A DNA stretch of 36,486 bases. Origin: Gammaproteobacteria bacterium. Lineage in GTDB: Bacteria; Pseudomonadota; Gammaproteobacteria; Arenicellales; CAJQKF01. Both the position numbers and the translations under genes were made by a program. The stretch covers positions 1 through 36,486 of the forward strand of contig JAUIEZ010000038.1 in NCBI GenBank assembly GCA_030429665.1, written 5' to 3'. Positions within the stretch are counted from its first letter, which is position 1; each line of letters begins with the position of its first letter. Below the pieces are notes generated by a model. The model saw nothing but the letters and a program-made list of their open reading frames with translations. It had not been told where the DNA came from and made no database searches. This document shows, piece by piece, positions 36,272 through 36,486 of this stretch.

Positions 36272-36486
36272 ATGACCCGAACCGTGGCTACCGCAATCGG
36301 CTTCGCCGCGGTGCTGATGTGGTCCCTGTTGGCCCTGCTGACCGCCGCCAGCGGTAACGTGCCGCCGTTTCAGCTCGCCGCGATCTCCTTCGCCATCGGT
36401 GGAGCCATTGGTGCCGCAAGCTGGATCGCGAGGCCGTCGAGAATCGTCGCACTGCGCCAGCCGCCGGCGGTCTGGCTGCTCGGCAT
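36272..36486 (+). CDS. EamA/DMT family transporter, N-terminal fragment
   Basis: The first 71 residues are present and the gene runs off the right edge. They read as an EamA drug/metabolite transporter opening: MTRTVATAIGFAAVLMWSLL as helix 1, then a PPFQLAAISFAIGGAIGAAS helix 2. The opening resembles the YddG-like aromatic amino acid exporter branch. The substrate cannot be assigned from this fragment. No Shine-Dalgarno is obvious before the ATG, but a good promoter lies upstream. Confidence 0.8.
   Translation, partial: MTRTVATAIGFAAVLMWSLLALLTAASGNVPPFQLAAISFAIGGAIGAASWIARPSRIVALRQPPAVWLLG

Overview
This window is a GC-rich, gene-dense stretch of a gammaproteobacterial chromosome. The block leuCDB - fimV - truA - trpF - accD - folC - dedD - cvpA - purF is a well-known gammaproteobacterial order (compare Pseudomonas), and LpxH, DedD and FimV point to a Gram-negative gammaproteobacterium. 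A species cannot be named from sequence alone; a free-living Chromatiales/Xanthomonadales-like lineage is a guess. Almost everything is housekeeping. There are no rRNA genes, insertion sequences, CRISPR arrays or phage genes.

Layout. (1) 1-1890: ilvB and the first codons of ilvN (branched-chain amino acids, minus strand). (2) 2022-2834: lpxH (lipid A), plus strand. (3) 2883-9527: a compact minus-strand run read truA > trpF > accD > folC > dedD > cvpA > purF (tRNA pseudouridine, tryptophan, malonyl-CoA, folate, envelope/SPOR, purine). (4) 9759-11803: trpBA on the plus strand, moved away from trpF. (5) 11859-15693: fimV followed by a class III nucleotide cyclase (minus). (6) 16125-19297: leuC-leuD-leuB (minus); the asd gene often found between leuB and fimV is absent. 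(7) 19460-19846: a small unknown gene. (8) 19893-22680: mrp-dcd-aroC (minus), divergent from metG - rnfB-like ferredoxin - nth (22819-26131, plus). (9) 26258-29650: a five-gene plus-strand metal-response/RiPP-type cluster: bufferin-like DUF2282 precursor, DUF692 (MNIO) enzyme, DUF2063 partner, DoxX membrane protein and an ArsS-like radical SAM enzyme. (10) 29687-32595: rnr-rlmB (minus) and tRNA-Leu(CAG) (32713-32799). (11) 33053-36486: a looser accessory region with a FAD amine oxidase-like gene, a divergent GNAT/FemAB-like acyltransferase of unknown substrate, and the start of an EamA/DMT exporter.

The most interesting part is region 9. The DUF2282-DUF692-DUF2063-DoxX set is a known type of copper/gold-responsive bufferin operon, but here a radical SAM enzyme of the ArsS family follows the DoxX gene by 12 bases. 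This suggests either a second chemical step on the same peptide or a combined copper/arsenic response. Second is the placement of a nucleotide cyclase directly behind fimV, which parallels the FimV-dependent cAMP signalling known in Pseudomonas aeruginosa. All coordinates come from reading the sequence; no database search or structure prediction was run.
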